In this document: positions 1 to 12,875 of the stretch, one piece after another
How positions within the stretch are numbered: the stretch's first letter is position 1
Layout of the letters: the number at the start of each line of letters is the position of its first letter
NCBI GenBank assembly: GCA_019321725.1
Contig: CM033110.1
Span: forward strand, 21,631,278 to 21,695,277
Direction of reading: 5' to 3'
Length of the DNA stretch: 64,000 nt
From: Paulownia fortunei
Taxonomy: Eukaryota; Streptophyta; Magnoliopsida; Lamiales; Paulowniaceae
Notes under the pieces: model-generated
Seen by the model: only the letters and a program-made list of their open reading frames with translations
What the model was told of the DNA's origin: nothing
The model's database searches: none
Position numbers and translations under genes: made by a program

Positions 1-434
1 CCCTAAATATATAGGATTAGTGTAAGTAGCTGTTGTTCAATGTTTGGGAGTACTAATTTTACTTTACATGGCAACTGTGAAAATACTATAAATAACATAG
101 GAAAATTAGGACTTCAAGTCAAGTCAAACAAAGAAAGACTTAAAATGTCTCATTTTCCACCCCTCATTAAGTGAAGAATTTTTTTTTCCCCAAGACAGCA
201 ACTAGAGTGATGACAAGTGGGTTTTGGCACTTTATTCTCAAGATTTCTAAGTAAACCCTAACAAATTTTTGGCAATTTTCACAGACTTGACAGGCCCCCA
301 GGAAAATGGGTTCACTGACCCTTCATTTCAAGAATTTTCAAATAATTTTCCATATCTCAGTAGTTGTGTGGTAATTAAAACTGCCCACAATACAAATAAT
401 CCAACAAGCAGCCACCACACCATGCCCAAAAATT

Positions 435-572
435 TTAATTGGTAGATTGTTCTTCTAGGAACCAAACAGTAATGTCCTTCTCATTTGGGTCACTTTCCAC
501 TCTGATGGTTACATTAAGTAAAGGACCAACATTCTCATGGTATATGGCTCCACAGTTTTTCAAGATTTTCAT
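435..572 (-). CDS. Possible small or terminal coding frame, unrecognised
   Basis: A 45-codon minus-strand frame starts with ATG at 572 and ends with TAA at 435-437. Its composition is protein-like, with a varied C-terminal half rich in Asp, Glu, Val and Thr, unlike the low-complexity frames around it. I do not recognise the family. Upstream on the same strand the frame stays open for a further stretch of A-rich low-complexity sequence and then meets a stop, and no good pyrimidine-tract acceptor is visible. It could be a relic terminal exon, a genuine short peptide, or chance. The G-box patch at 1,040-1,150 lies upstream of it on the same strand. Confidence 0.2.
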   Translation of the reverse strand: MKILKNCGAIYHENVGPLLNVTIRVESDPNEKDITVWFLEEQSTN

Positions 573-1039
573 TTTATTAACCAAAGACTTTTTATGTGTT
601 TTTTTTATTTTTCCTTTTTTGCTTTATTTTGTGGATTATTAGACTTTTGCATCATTATAAAGTACTTGTTTACGTGCAATTGTACACTATGTGTTTTATA
701 GTCATTTTAGTTATTACTAACGAATCATAAATTAAGACTAATCTCGTTCTCATGAAATCTACTTTGTGTCATGTAAAACCAAAAAATAAAAAAAATTGCA
801 ACTTGTGGATACCTGATTTTTCATGAAATTGACTGTTGAGATAAAAAAAAAAAACTATATTTAGTGAATAAAATGAAAGAAAGGTTAAAAAAAAACAGAG
901 GGGCATGCAGGAGAGAGAGAAAAGCATCAAAGGAAATATGGGCTTTGGACAACTTTAGGGAATGGCCCATGAAGACAAGGACATGAAACAATTGAAAGGC
1001 AAGCACTTGTGGAACAAAGAGTGGGAGTGTTGCTGATAT

Positions 1040-1150
1040 GATCCCAAAGGTGGTCCTCCACCGGCAGGGGTGGCGCGGCCGGCAGGGGTGGCCGTGGCCA
1101 CGTGGGAGCGGTGGTCCAGGTGGGCAACGGCTCTCATAGCCCGACACGTG
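1040..1150. promoter_or_regulatory. GC-rich patch with two G-box (CACGTG) cores
   Basis: Inside AT-rich DNA this patch is strongly GC-rich. It holds two palindromic CACGTG cores, at 1,099-1,104 (context GCCACGTGGG) and 1,145-1,150 (context GACACGTGTT). It also holds an 18-bp direct duplication (1,061-1,078 and 1,079-1,096) with the core GGCAGGGGTGG. CACGTG is the binding core for plant bZIP and bHLH factors, and GACACGTG is ABRE-like. No clear gene adjoins it, so a regulatory role is inference. It could instead be part of a decayed GC-rich element. Confidence 0.3.
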
Positions 1151-3741
1151 TTGGAAAAAAAAAAAAAAAAGATAGGTGACAGACTGTTTAGAGGCAAGGG
1201 CAAATGCCTTGGGAGATAGGGATGATAAGATAATCTTAACAATCAGATCATGGGTTGATAGGTCAATAGGTTTAGTGCAGTAAAAGTGGGTAGAGGTTCC
1301 TGGGCCTTGGCCCGGGGGGCACCTCTTTTGCATGGTGACAAATTAATTTGAGTCAAAGACTCTAGTGATTTAGTTCTTTACTTCTCATATGGTCCTATAT
1401 TTGAAGGGTCGATTTGAGTTTGACAGCTAATTTTCCTTCCTCTTGGTGTCATTTATTTTCGCTTTTTTTTTTTTTAGAAACAATCTTTTCAACTACTTCC
1501 CAATAATAGTTAATTATTTAGAAGCATTCAAATAGAGTCATCTAAAATAAGATTAATTTGACTTAGGAGAAATGCATTATATATAAATAAGAAAAAAAAC
1601 AAATATTTATGCTACTCCTACTATCTAATTTCCCTCTACACACGATTCGTCTTTGTATTATTTTATTCTAATTATACCAAAACGCCAACTGCAGTTTCTA
1701 GTATGTATAGGGTCTACTTAAGCTTCTGCTTTGCATTATTCAACTAGTTCGATTTCAAAACACGTATACTACTACTTGAATTTATACGTCTGTACTTATA
1801 GTGTACGAAATGGGCTACCTGTGGCCTGTTTTAAAGAGGGCCTTGGGCTAATATTTTTTAAGTCATAAAGGCAAACGTTTTCAGGGTGTGCTTATGTTTG
1901 TACGGTCCTCCACAGTCCAAAATCCTCCCTGTTGGATTCATCCAAGTCTTGTATTGGAGCCCCCAGAACCTCCAAAAAAATTGGGCCTAGTCCATGCAAT
2001 GGTGAATTATAGCCCAAGAGTTAAAAAGATGGGCCTTAATCTGCCTGCCTTCCAAGCCCAATCCGCCTCTAAATTGAAGAAAAGCCTAATACCAGTGTAT
2101 ATAATATATTTTCCAAATTTTATTCATTTAAGCTTTCTGAAGAAACAAGAGATGTAAAGAACAGCACAATGCTGTGAAGAGTAAACACCAAGGATTATTT
2201 GATTACAATAATTTCATACCAAACCCATTAAATATTTTCATACTTAATTTTGGTACACTAAATGTTGTGATAAGTGTACACTCACATCAAAAAAGATAGA
2301 GCTGGATTTAAATGAATTAAACAACTTATTTTAAACTTAAAAACCGAATGGTTGGTTGTCACCAACCCAAAATAACTGTATTCTTTTCTTAAGCTATACT
2401 TAATAGTTGCAACGCATGGGTTTAGTCTATATTTTAATTATGAGATAATGACACTAAATTGCTTATTGGTGGCTAGTGCGGCCTCAATTATTTGAAAATA
2501 ATTATATTTTATTTTATATTTTAATAATATCATCAATATAAATTCGATTATTGAGATGAAATAACATTACGTGGTTTATTCTCTCTAACCATCGAGATGC
2601 ATGTGTTTCGGGAGTTTGATGTCACCAACAAGACCATGTCAGCGCTCAAATTGAAACTCTTATGTTGCTTAACTACTTAGGTGTCAAAATTCAATATTTT
2701 TAAAGTTTTAGGTGCATATCATAGTTTTGGCATTTTAACTTATTGTGTACTTCTACTATAAATTTATATATATATTTGGGATATATAAAATTAATTATAT
2801 ACAATTTCATCAACTAGAGAAATTGATTTCTGTGATTTATAATAAAGTTTATGTCAAAACTTTTATTTTTTCAATATTTGTTCAGAACTTCGTGCTAAGT
2901 CAAGATGGGCATATAATATTAGAATAGAGGGAGTAATAATTTCTTTCAACCACAGGAATTTCTTAAATGATTATTGAATTTGCCTACGCAGTTATTTATA
3001 GATATAATTGTTTTATTAACTCACCCAAAAAAATAAAAATGAAAAAAATGAAAAACCCATGTAACATTTAAGTTTCCTTAGAACTTCTCTTTTTCAAGGA
3101 AGTGAATCGCAACCCAGTTTATTAGGCTTCATAAAATCATGAATATATATAAAAAAATTATTTATAATATAGCTTTTATTTTTTTGTTGTTTTTTGGTTA
3201 GAACTAAGACTAATTATACAAGTCCATGCTGACGTGGAAGTTGCCCTTGAGGATTATAGAAGGCCAATCCAAGTACAGACATAAAACATACAACATAAAT
3301 AATTAATTTGTGGGTCATGGAAAACAAAAACTAATGCAATTTTTTCTTTCCTTTTTTTGTGTTGAATATTTTCCATCACTCGTAGTCATATGCTACCGAC
3401 AACCTACCAAACCATCTCAATAATTTATTTATTTTTAATTTTGAGAAAAAAATAATTAATACGTATCATTATCTCATGGACCAAAAATTTAAAATTAAAA
3501 AACATAACCTTTTTTTTTCTAGAAACAAAAAACCTATCCTATTCACTCCAAGAAATAACGATAACTGATATTTACGTTTTTGAAATTATTATTAATAACT
3601 TTTTCTCGAGTAATAGAGCGTTAATATCAATTCGTGCATAAGAATTGACATTTTGTTTGGTGCAGATAAATTATTTCAACTTTGATAATTCCGATTCTTT
3701 GATTGGCTCTTTCCACAAAATAAAGGAATGATCCATTCTTT

Positions 3742-3771
3742 GCATGGGCATGGGCATGGGCATGGGCATGG
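3742..3771. repeat. (GCATGG)5 hexanucleotide microsatellite
   Basis: Five perfect copies of the hexamer GCATGG lie in intergenic DNA. Confidence 0.9.
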
Positions 3772-6429
3772 GGACATCTCTCTACTTGTGCCATAATTAA
3801 GGCAGGTGGGCATCACTCACGCGATCCAATTCAACTGTCCTCAAATTAAAGGCCATTTCTTCCTTCTTTTTTATAATAAATATATTGCATGAAAATTGTC
3901 AGTTAATTAAAAAATATTAGCTTAACCTAAAGTATTGTATTTCGTGAAATGTCACAATTACCAATCATGTTGAATCTTTATTATGTTAAAAATAGTTAGG
4001 CAAAAAAGAAAATAAAAACCACAGTGGAACCCAATAGTGGACATTTGTTTGATCACTGATGAGATTTTTTTTACTTCTGCTACTCACTATCGTCTATCAG
4101 TAGACAGAAATAGGTTTCTGCTCTTAATGAGACTGGACCCTCTTGTACGCATATAACAATTGAATTCAAGAGGATTGCGACGCTTGTTTTTATTATTGAG
4201 CTTTTTATTTATGTTGAAAATTAAATCTGTTGCACCTATGATCCAATTGATAATTATATTTAAGTTAGAATTTAGTTCTACAATTTGGTTAATTTCACTT
4301 AAAGTATTGAGATATTTCTTAAGTGAATTCTCTTTTAATTTATACATATTTCCCCTATTTAAGTATGAAAATGGGATAGGTGTAAATCAGACTCGCTCAC
4401 AATATAAATAAACTCGAGTCGAAATTTGAATTTTTTATTTTCAAATTCGACTTACCCAGGTCCGACCTATTTTTTTTATTTGTTTTTATTTTTTGAATTT
4501 GATTTACATATTTATATTATTTTTTTACGAAAAATAATTTTTTAAAAAATTATAATAATATTATTTTTTTAAAATATAAATTTTAATATTTTTAAAATTA
4601 TAAATGAAATCTAAAATCTACCCACCAAGTTTGACTCTCAATCTTTAAAATCTTAATATGTTAAATTTTGAATCCAGATAACAAGATACAATCCTATACA
4701 ATACAATCCTGACCATTATCATTTTTAGCAAAATTCTCTACGAAGTTTCCTTGAAGCATAACCAATAATAAAAATAAAATAAAATGTTAAAAAGGGATAA
4801 AACAATCCAATAATGGTATTATGAAGACAAAAAGCAGCCATAGGTTATTTCATCTTTAAGCCACTTGTCACAACGCAACAGCATAAATTGTACTTGAAAA
4901 CCTGCAACAAACCAGAAGGTCATATTTATACTCGAGTTTACTTTCTTGAAAAAGGTCCTCCAATAGAACCAAAATATTATTAAATAATTCTTTTTGTACT
5001 TTCAGTAATAAAAAAAACTACAAATAAATCTATCAAATAAAGCCTGAATTGAAATTTCAAAACTAAATAAAAAAAGTCATTTAATCAATAACTTGGATGG
5101 ATTGCTTGTGGGAAATTCTACTTAATCCCTTTTTTTTCAGGTAAAATAAATAATAAAAAAGGAGAAGGTTTTGATTGGCTAAACCAGCCTCTCTTTGATG
5201 ACGCTTTGTGAATGGGAAAGGTTAAACAGTATGGGTTTTGACATTTAGTGGAAAAATGGGGTAAAGGCAAAAGGTCCCACGTCAGAGAAATACACACAAA
5301 ATCTTGAAACTGAACCCCCTCCTTTGGACGTATTAGTCATTCTTACATCATCTCTCTCTTAAATAAATGCATTAAAAAAAAGTTTGTGAAATTATTTGCA
5401 TCACCTTCCTTGAGCTTCGACTCTTTAGCAAATACCTATTTTAGTATTATTTTTTATCAAATATTTTAATAAAATTTTAATTAAAGACCAAAATATCCAT
5501 ACCTCTATATTTTTATGAAAGATAAATTATAACTTTCAAAACGCTATATAACTTTAGAAAAAAAAAATAATGATGATATCAAATTTTAAAATTTTAAATT
5601 TTTGTGAAAATATAAATTAATTAGAAGATATGAGTGATATCAAATTTCAAATTTTAAGATCTTTTCAATAACATAAAGAGTATAAACTTATTTACTTTAC
5701 ATAAAGAATATTAATAGTTTTGATAATTGTAAATGTCTCACAAATTTTCAAAATAAAATGAGAGGCATAAATTAATTATAAATTATTTATGATATATTAA
5801 ATTTCTTAAAAAAACAAAAGAAATTATGTTCAAATGCATTATTTTTATGAATAAATAATAATATATATCTTTTATATATTATGGAAATTCATTATTTAGA
5901 TTTTGGTCTCACATTTTTTTATAAAAAAATTCTTTTTCAAAAATATCCTCACTTAATATTTTCAAAAATTATGTACTTAGTTTATACACACAAAAGTTAG
6001 TTTATCCTGTTTGTTTAGTAATATGTCTGAACCTTTAATCGTGATATTTTACTTACTTTTAAAGTTTATGCATTTCAAAAACTAAGTGTTCCAATTGGTA
6101 TGCATAGTTTTCTCATTTTAAAACTAGTATTCTCTTTTGTAATTAAAGAGGGTAAATTTTAATTTGGTGTTTTGAAAATAATATTCATTAAAAAAAACTT
6201 AATTTTTAACTTGTATTTTGATGAAAGCTAATCAATATTATTTATATTATTGAAGATGGTATGAAATCAAAATTTTGGTCTTTCGTTTCTTTTTTAAAAG
6301 TATATAATACTTTATATTAACTAATTTGTGCATAACTGAAAAGAGTTCCAAAGTCGAATTCTGCTTCTCTTTTTTATATTTGTAATTTGAAATATGATTT
6401 TCAAATAAGTTTTTTAAAATGATAGATCT

Positions 6430-6454
6430 TATATATATATATATATATATATAT
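6430..6454. repeat. (TA)n microsatellite
   Basis: Uninterrupted alternating TA of about 25 bases lies upstream of the DAR1-like gene. Confidence 0.9.
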
Positions 6455-6965
6455 TAAGTTAGGGATTTTTTGGTCTTTGAATATATTTTTTGTTGACATC
6501 TTTAATTCAATAATAGAAAAGTATTTGGCGAAAATTCAAATTTAAAGACAAGTGACTGGCAAAGCTCCAAACTCAAGTGGATGGAAATAACCCATCTTTT
6601 GGCCTATGTTTGCTTAGAATTCAAGTAGTAGTTGTCCACTTTTGTTCTTTCTTTCTACTTGAATGTTCTTCTAGTTATTGTCGTGGAGAAAATGAGCACT
6701 GAGTGATTTGATGTATTTGTTTTCCTCTTTGTTCTTACATTGGGTGATTTGTCAGGTGTACTGAGTAATATGTGGGGAAATAGAATATCTTTTGTGTCAG
6801 CTCTTCTAGTTCTTGTTGGTGGCTATGCTTTCATCTGGTAAATCTGATGCCTTGTCTGATCTGGGGTTCATCAGATTCCTTGAAACTCTGCAGATTCTTC
6901 TTCTGTTTGGGGTAAAGCTTCTGACACATGGTTTACTTTCTTCAACTTTTATTCCTCTTCCATTT

Positions 6966-6990
6966 TTCTTTCTTTCTTTCTTTCTTTCTT
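6966..6990. repeat. (TTTC)n microsatellite
   Basis: About six copies of TTTC form a pyrimidine tract in the probable leader region of the DAR1-like gene. Confidence 0.8.
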
Positions 6991-7584
6991 CTTTATTTTT
7001 TTTTCTTATTTAAGTTCTTGGTGTTGTGGACAAGTTTTCTTATCCAAAAATCTGAAAGAGCCGACCAATCTTGAAGAATCAAGCTTTTCATTTTGATGGT
7101 CTAATGGGTAAATGGTTTTTTGAACTCAGATTGTGGAGTTGCTGGGTGCTTGAATATCCTGGAAGCTTGATTGTTAATTTATATTTCTTGATGGATGATA
7201 TTGAGATTTCATTGGGCTAAATTGAATTGAAAGCCCTTCTGCGGAATTTAGGAGTAGAGTGTAGTAGCTTTGCTTTAAAAAATTGGGAAGTTGATGCCTG
7301 ATTTTTGGAATTTATGTCACAGATAATCAATTTTTTCCAGTCATAATCATAGGAGAAATTGGCTTGAGTGAGATTGAATGTTTGATCTCGATTCATTTGG
7401 AAAGATGGTTGAAAAATAGCTGAACAATAGACGTGTCTTTCCTCGATTGGCACCGAACTTCATTGTCAATTTTGAGATATTGATTGAAAGATCTCCACTA
7501 GTTTTCCCCCTCATAAATTTTCACGATTGCTTGTCAGTCTGCAGGGTATAAGCGCCGACCCAGAAGCGGATAGCAATTTGCATT

Positions 7585-10500
7585 ATGGATTGGCTAACCA
7601 AGATTCTTGGAGGTTCCAGCCACCGAATCTCAAAAGGGCAATATCATGGGAAATATGAAGATGATACAATTTGGGAAGGACCCCCTACTTCAGTGGTAAT
7701 CATCCCTCTTCTAGTCATTGATCATTGATGATTTGACTTCATCTGCATATCCATGAGACCTTCACATCATCTGATTGGTTCTCTTTTTATTTTGTGTCTT
7801 AAATATAGGATCAATTGTCAGACTTTGACAAAGAAGAACTGGCTAGAGCACTTGCACTTTCCATTACTGGAGAAGATGAGAAAGGGAAAAAAGTAGTAGG
7901 TAAGTCAAGAGGCTGCAAGATTTTGTCGCTGAGGATTCATACCCAATGGTAGATTCTTTCAACTTCTTTATACATTTGTCTTTGGGTTTCTCTTGTGATA
8001 TTTATAGCTATGCGAATATGGACAAACTAGAAAAGAATTAATGAAAATTGTAATACCTTTTTATATTAGCTCTAGGATGTATGTATAATCTAATGTATTG
8101 GAATGAAGAAGCACCAAGTATTTGAAAGTTTAGTAAGGACTGGATATTAGAACAGCTTGCTAATTTATCCAAATTCCTAATTGTACCAGATAATGAATCT
8201 CAGTTGGACGAAGATGAACAGCTTGCTAAGGCTCTTCAAGAAAGTTGGAACGTGGAGTCTCCACCTCGATCACCTCCACCTCGATCTCCTTCACCTCGAT
8301 CACCTCCACCTCGATCTCCTCCTCCTCGATCACCTCCACCTCGATCTCCTCCATCTCGATCACCACGATATGATTATGGAAGTTTCTTACCACCTTATGC
8401 GTTCTACTATCCTTCAGGGTATAGGTAATAGATCTCCTTGTGAGCAAGTTTATTTTCAGCTCTTTTTCTGTTTCATATACACTTTAATGATTTAAATTTG
8501 TCAATCAAATGTCTATTCAGAAATTTGTTAATATATCAGATGGATTGGAGAAAACGTATTCCTCAAGGGTCTAGCTACCATACCCGAAGTTTAGTAGGAT
8601 CTGCTAGTTGAAGTTAAATGATGGAATTGGCAATAGATAGGATCACTCTTACTCTTTCCTAACCCATGTATAATATATAATTCATATTAGAAATTGCTAA
8701 GAAGTGAATTGTTTTTATGGAGTACATGATTTTGTTTATTGAAAAATTGATATCTACTTTTTCAATTATGCAATTTTTATGGATGTGAAGACCCTCAAGT
8801 ACATTAACAACGTCACTAATTCATCTCATACATCTCTATTTATGTGTAATTCAAAGTTTTTCACTTGCTATGTACAATTGATCAGAACTTCACCTGCACT
8901 ATTAGAGGTTGCCTGCCTATACTATTTGAAGATTAGTACGAAATCAACCAACAAAGACTTGGACCAGATGGGTCTCATGTTAATTGGTTTTGTCCCCCAT
9001 TCGATGCTCTAACTCAGTCAGTTCGCTCAGATAGGCCATACTAGAAAACTTTTTAAAAGCTTTTATATGGGTTTTATCTCCCTTATAGTAGAGAGGTCTT
9101 GATTCTCTAAGAGATTAGGCACTTATATTCAGGTCATACAATGTTAAAATGGCATGAGAAATGCAGTGTCAGGCTAGAACTTTATGACCTTTTCTATATG
9201 CATTGCATGAGTGTGTTGATCCGTGTGACTCAGAAATAGTAATCTTTTGTAAGTCTCCTGGACCTGACATAGTTTTCTTTGTAGAATCTGTGCTGGTTGC
9301 AATAGCGAAATTGGCCACGGAAGATACTTGAGTTGCATGGGAGCTGTTTGGCATCCAGAATGTTTCCGTTGTCATGCTTGCAATCAGCCAATTTCTGATT
9401 ATGAGGTGCTGAACTGATCCTAGAGTACTAGCAGTGTTATCTGGTTTTGGTTCTGAGACAATCTCTAGATGCTTCCTTGATATTACTTTATAACCCTTGA
9501 GTGGACCAGTCATTTTGTAAACTGACTTCTTAATTTCTCTTTCAGTTTTCCATGTCTGATAATCGCCCTTACCATAAATCTTGCTATAAGGACCTGCATC
9601 ACCCCAAATGTGATGTTTGCAAAAACTTTGTAAGTGTCTAAATTCCATCACGCAACCTTACTCGATAGCAACATAGTTCTCAGATTTGCTTGTTAGTTTT
9701 CAAATTTGCAGCATATTAATGCTTATATACTCCTGTTAAATTAGGCTTATTAGTGTACTAGTGATTGTTTGAATCATTTGAGATCACAATGACTACATTA
9801 TGCTTTGTCATTAGATGATATTGCTCCGTTCACCTGCAAGTAACATACTAACCATATGGTAGCTGTGGCGTTTTCTCATTTTCCATTAATGTAGATCCCC
9901 ACAAATGCTGATGGACTTATTGAGTACAGAGCCCATCCTTTCTGGCATCAAAAGTACTGCCCTGCACATGAAAATGATGGAACACCTCGCTGTTGCAGCT
10001 GTGAGAGAATGGAGGTGAGCGGGGAAAATACTCCCTTTCCTAAATAGAAAGAAAACCTGAAAGAATGAGGAAATCTATCAATAGGATATCTTCTAGAACC
10101 TGATAGAATAGACCCTGCTATTGTTTGCCTACTTGATGTGGTGGATTAATGTGAAACCCTTGGATCAATGCAGCCTGTAGATGCCAGATATTTAATTCTT
10201 GACGATGGAAGGAAGCTCTGTCTGGAGTGTCTGGACTCTTCAATAATGGACACCCACGAGTGCCAACCTCTTTACCTTGAAATACAAGAATTTTATGAAG
10301 GTTTAAACATGAAGGTGGAGCAGCAAATCCCATTGCTCTTGGTCGAGAGACAAGCACTGAATGAAGCCATGGAAGGAGAGAAAAATGTAGACTTTATTCT
10401 TTATAAATAATGTAATTTTGCTAAAGTTCTCCTTGTAAAACCTCGCTGATTTTTGTAATATCTGTTGCCAGGGTCATCACCACATGCCTGAGACTAGAGG

Positions 10501-11323
10501 ACTTTGCCTGTCAGAAGAGCAAACTGTTAGCACGGTATGAATATCTTCCAAGAGCATAAAAAATATGGACTGAATAATGTTGCAAGATTACTTTTAATCT
10601 TATCTCTTACCAAAAATTCCAGATACTGAGGCGACCGAGAATAGGAGGATATCGGATAACAGATATGTTCACTGAGCCATATAGGCTGGTCCGCCAATGT
10701 GAAGTAACAGCAATACTTATTTTGTATGGTCTGCCTAGGTAAGAGTTGTTTCTCATCTACTCGTGGCTATACTTGATTTTCTGCACTTCCACGCTCACAA
10801 TGAACAACCTGTTGCAAATTTAGGTTGTTGACTGGGTCCATCCTGGCTCATGAGATGATGCATGCGTGGCTGCGACTTAAAGGTAATTTTCCACTAGTTT
10901 CATCATCTTTCCTGAAGCTCCTCTTGCTGCAATATGCCTGAATCGAGTGATCAACTGAGTTGCCTTTCAGGTTACCCAAATCTAAGTCCAGATGTTGAAG
11001 AAGGTATCTGCCAAGTACTAGCTCATATGTGGTTGGATTCTGAAATTCTTGCTGGCTCTGGTAGTAATATGGCTTCTACTTCTTCATCATCATCTTCTGC
11101 CTCCTCGTCCTCCTCCTCAACGCCACCATCATCTGGCTCTTCAAAGAAAGGAAAACGGTCTGACTTCGAGAAAAAACTTGGTGAGTTTTTCGAACACCAG
11201 ATAGAATCAGATACTTCTGCAGCATATGGAGATGGTTTCAGGGAAGGAAATAAGGCAGTGCTCAAGTATGGCCTAAAGAGCACTCTTGATCACATTCGGC
11301 TCACAGGCAACTTCCCATGTTAA
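7585..11323 (+). CDS. DAR1: DA1-related LIM/UIM ubiquitin-dependent peptidase (DAR1-like)
   Basis: The family is ubiquitin-activated peptidases that limit organ growth and endoreduplication by cleaving growth regulators. Exons are 7585-7695, 7809-7899, 8190-8424, 9285-9405, 9546-9629, 9895-10014, 10174-10386, 10472-10534, 10623-10738, 10824-10882 and 10971-11323, all GT-AG, giving 521 aa. The start [13 protein letters not shown] matches the family N-terminus. Two ubiquitin-interacting motifs lie at about residues 38-57 and 74-89. A Pro/Arg/Ser repeat covers about 92-125, a LIM zinc finger begins at C148/C151 with a LIM-like Cys/His module after it, and the zinc-peptidase signature HEMMH is at 394-398 followed by the conserved EEGICQ helix. 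A Ser-rich linker precedes the conserved C-terminus. Length fits the family (about 530 aa). DAR1 rather than DA1 is chosen from the N-terminus and UIM spacing, remembered rather than aligned. The Arg-Ser-Pro repeat is unusual. Confidence 0.93.
8263..8365 (+). repeat. In-frame 12-bp coding minisatellite encoding Pro-Pro-Arg-Ser units
   Basis: Roughly eight to nine imperfect copies of a 12-bp unit (CCACCTCGATCN type) lie within exon 3 of the DAR1-like gene. Each encodes a PPRS/P tetrapeptide between the second UIM and the LIM domain. The 12-bp period preserves the frame, so copy-number change would lengthen or shorten a flexible basic Ser-Pro-rich linker without breaking the protein. Confidence 0.9.
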
Positions 11324-11329
11324 CTTGAT

Positions 11330-12870
11330 TGCTGATTTGCTCTGGAATTCTTGATCTACATTTGTATATGCTGGCCTTTTCATATTGGATACGTAGGATC
11401 AAATGAGAGAACTTTTTAACTTATAAGCAAGAGAAAAGAAGCTGAGGGCTGAGGCTAAAGAAAAGAGAAATAAGCAATGTCATTACAGTGTAATATTTCG
11501 ACTTTGAGCACCACATGTATTGTGTCAAAATACTTGTTCATACATCAAGGAAAATTGGGTATGACAATCTTATACAAAGTTTTCTTCCAATAGTAGTATC
11601 CTTGTTATTTTAACCGACTTCAGCTTTTGAAAAATATGAATACCTGGATATGGATCCGAGTCCTCAAGAATTATTTAAAAAAATCAATTAAAATTTTTTC
11701 TTTTGCATTAGTAGTTCACAGATAATGGTTTTCTATGTACGAGAATATTTTTTATTGCAACTTATAAGAAAGTCATAATTTGTCAATAATCATTTGTTAT
11801 CTATAGTAAAACCTTCATTTCTATTAACTTCATGGATTTGGATCTAAACCAAATCGGGTCACGAAAACTTTGAACCGAATACACATATATCTGAATAGAA
11901 TTTGTGAATCTGTGATCGAATTCGGATTTGGATATTTAGTATGTCCGAACTAATATTCATCCACTATGTTTTCCAACATATCGATTTCCAATATAGGCCC
12001 AAAAATAGCTTTCTTGGGCCCTTTGCTTTCACCGAATACAGGCACTCAAGATGTTTGCTCAAAGTCCCAGAAGTCTTTTTTCCATAGTTGATCCAAACTC
12101 TGAAAAAGATTCCAGACTTTTGTCATGCCCAACATACCCTTGTCGGGCTGGCCAAGATTCTCGCGAAATCTAGCAAAACGGGTAAACTTGGGGCGTTAAT
12201 TGTTGCCGTGAATACGGGAAGTTCAGAAATGTGGCATGTTTCAGTTTCATGGATCGCATGTAGTGGTCTTTGCAGCGGGTGTTTAATGAGGAAACTGATT
12301 TTTGGGACTCCCTTTCTGGCCCATATTTGTAACTCTTGTATAACCTAAAAATAAATGTTGAATCAGGAATATTCAGTCGTCTGTTCTATTTGATCATCGA
12401 GCTGGAAGACAAAATTGATGGGGGATTATTGTCATTTCCACTTGCGAGATTTTTCAAGTATAATTCAGAAGCAAAGACGAGTTCTTGCCGTCTGAACCTG
12501 AGTTCTTTGTTAAACTAGACTTCAATGCTTCCAATGACAGCAGCAGGAAGGGAATCGCTATAGAATATTAGAAAGTGATGACAGTTTTGTTGAGTTTTAG
12601 CCTTTTTGCGTTATATAACTATTGGAGTATTACTAAATCAACTAAACTAATAAGCACTCATCGGACAGAAAAAACAAGGATATTGTAAGCAAAGCTGGGG
12701 ACAAAGCTTCTATAATATTCTATAAATTATCAATAAAAAATCTGATGATATGCATCAAACTAGCAATCCTCTTTGGCTTTTATATGAACCCTTTAGGAAG
12801 ATCCTGAAAATTTTCATTTTCTGAAGCATATATGATTTATACGCCTAGCTATCTTACTATCTAACCTCCA
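11330..12870. other. Intergenic: DAR1 3' flank and NFP-type receptor promoter
   Basis: No coding exon is seen. Around 11,640-11,960 the sequence has repeated GGATHTGGAT-type words and resembles a decayed repeat; the rest is unremarkable. The last few hundred bases before 12,876 should hold the promoter of the LysM receptor gene, but I see no TATA box I would defend. Confidence 0.5.
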
Positions 12871-12875
12871 AGAAA

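Larger units (their letters stand above)
1..7500. other. Gene-poor AT-rich flank upstream of the DAR1-like gene
   Basis: No multi-exon coding structure could be assembled in this stretch on either strand. It is AT-rich with long A and T runs and short low-complexity reading frames. Items listed separately are a small minus-strand frame near 435-572, a GC-rich G-box patch near 1,040-1,150, a hexamer repeat near 3,742 and a TA repeat near 6,430. The part after about 6,600 is pyrimidine-rich and probably includes the 5'UTR and a leader intron of the DAR1-like gene. A good acceptor (TCTGCAG) lies near 7,544, about 40 bases before that start codon; the matching donor is not clear. Confidence 0.6.

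Noticed and set aside
821..1333. 170-codon minus-strand frame across the G-box patch
   Set aside because: Composed of poly-Phe, Pro/His-rich and hydrophobic stretches from homopolymers and the GC patch, with no recognisable domain or splice context.
4087..4411. Overlapping frames on both strands of 83-86 codons
   Set aside because: AT-rich low-complexity translations without domain features; more likely part of a decayed repeat.
8181..8495. Second + strand and a minus-strand frame over the 12-bp repeat
   Set aside because: A 12-bp repeat keeps all frames open; only the frame continuous with DAR1 exons 2 and 4 is supported.
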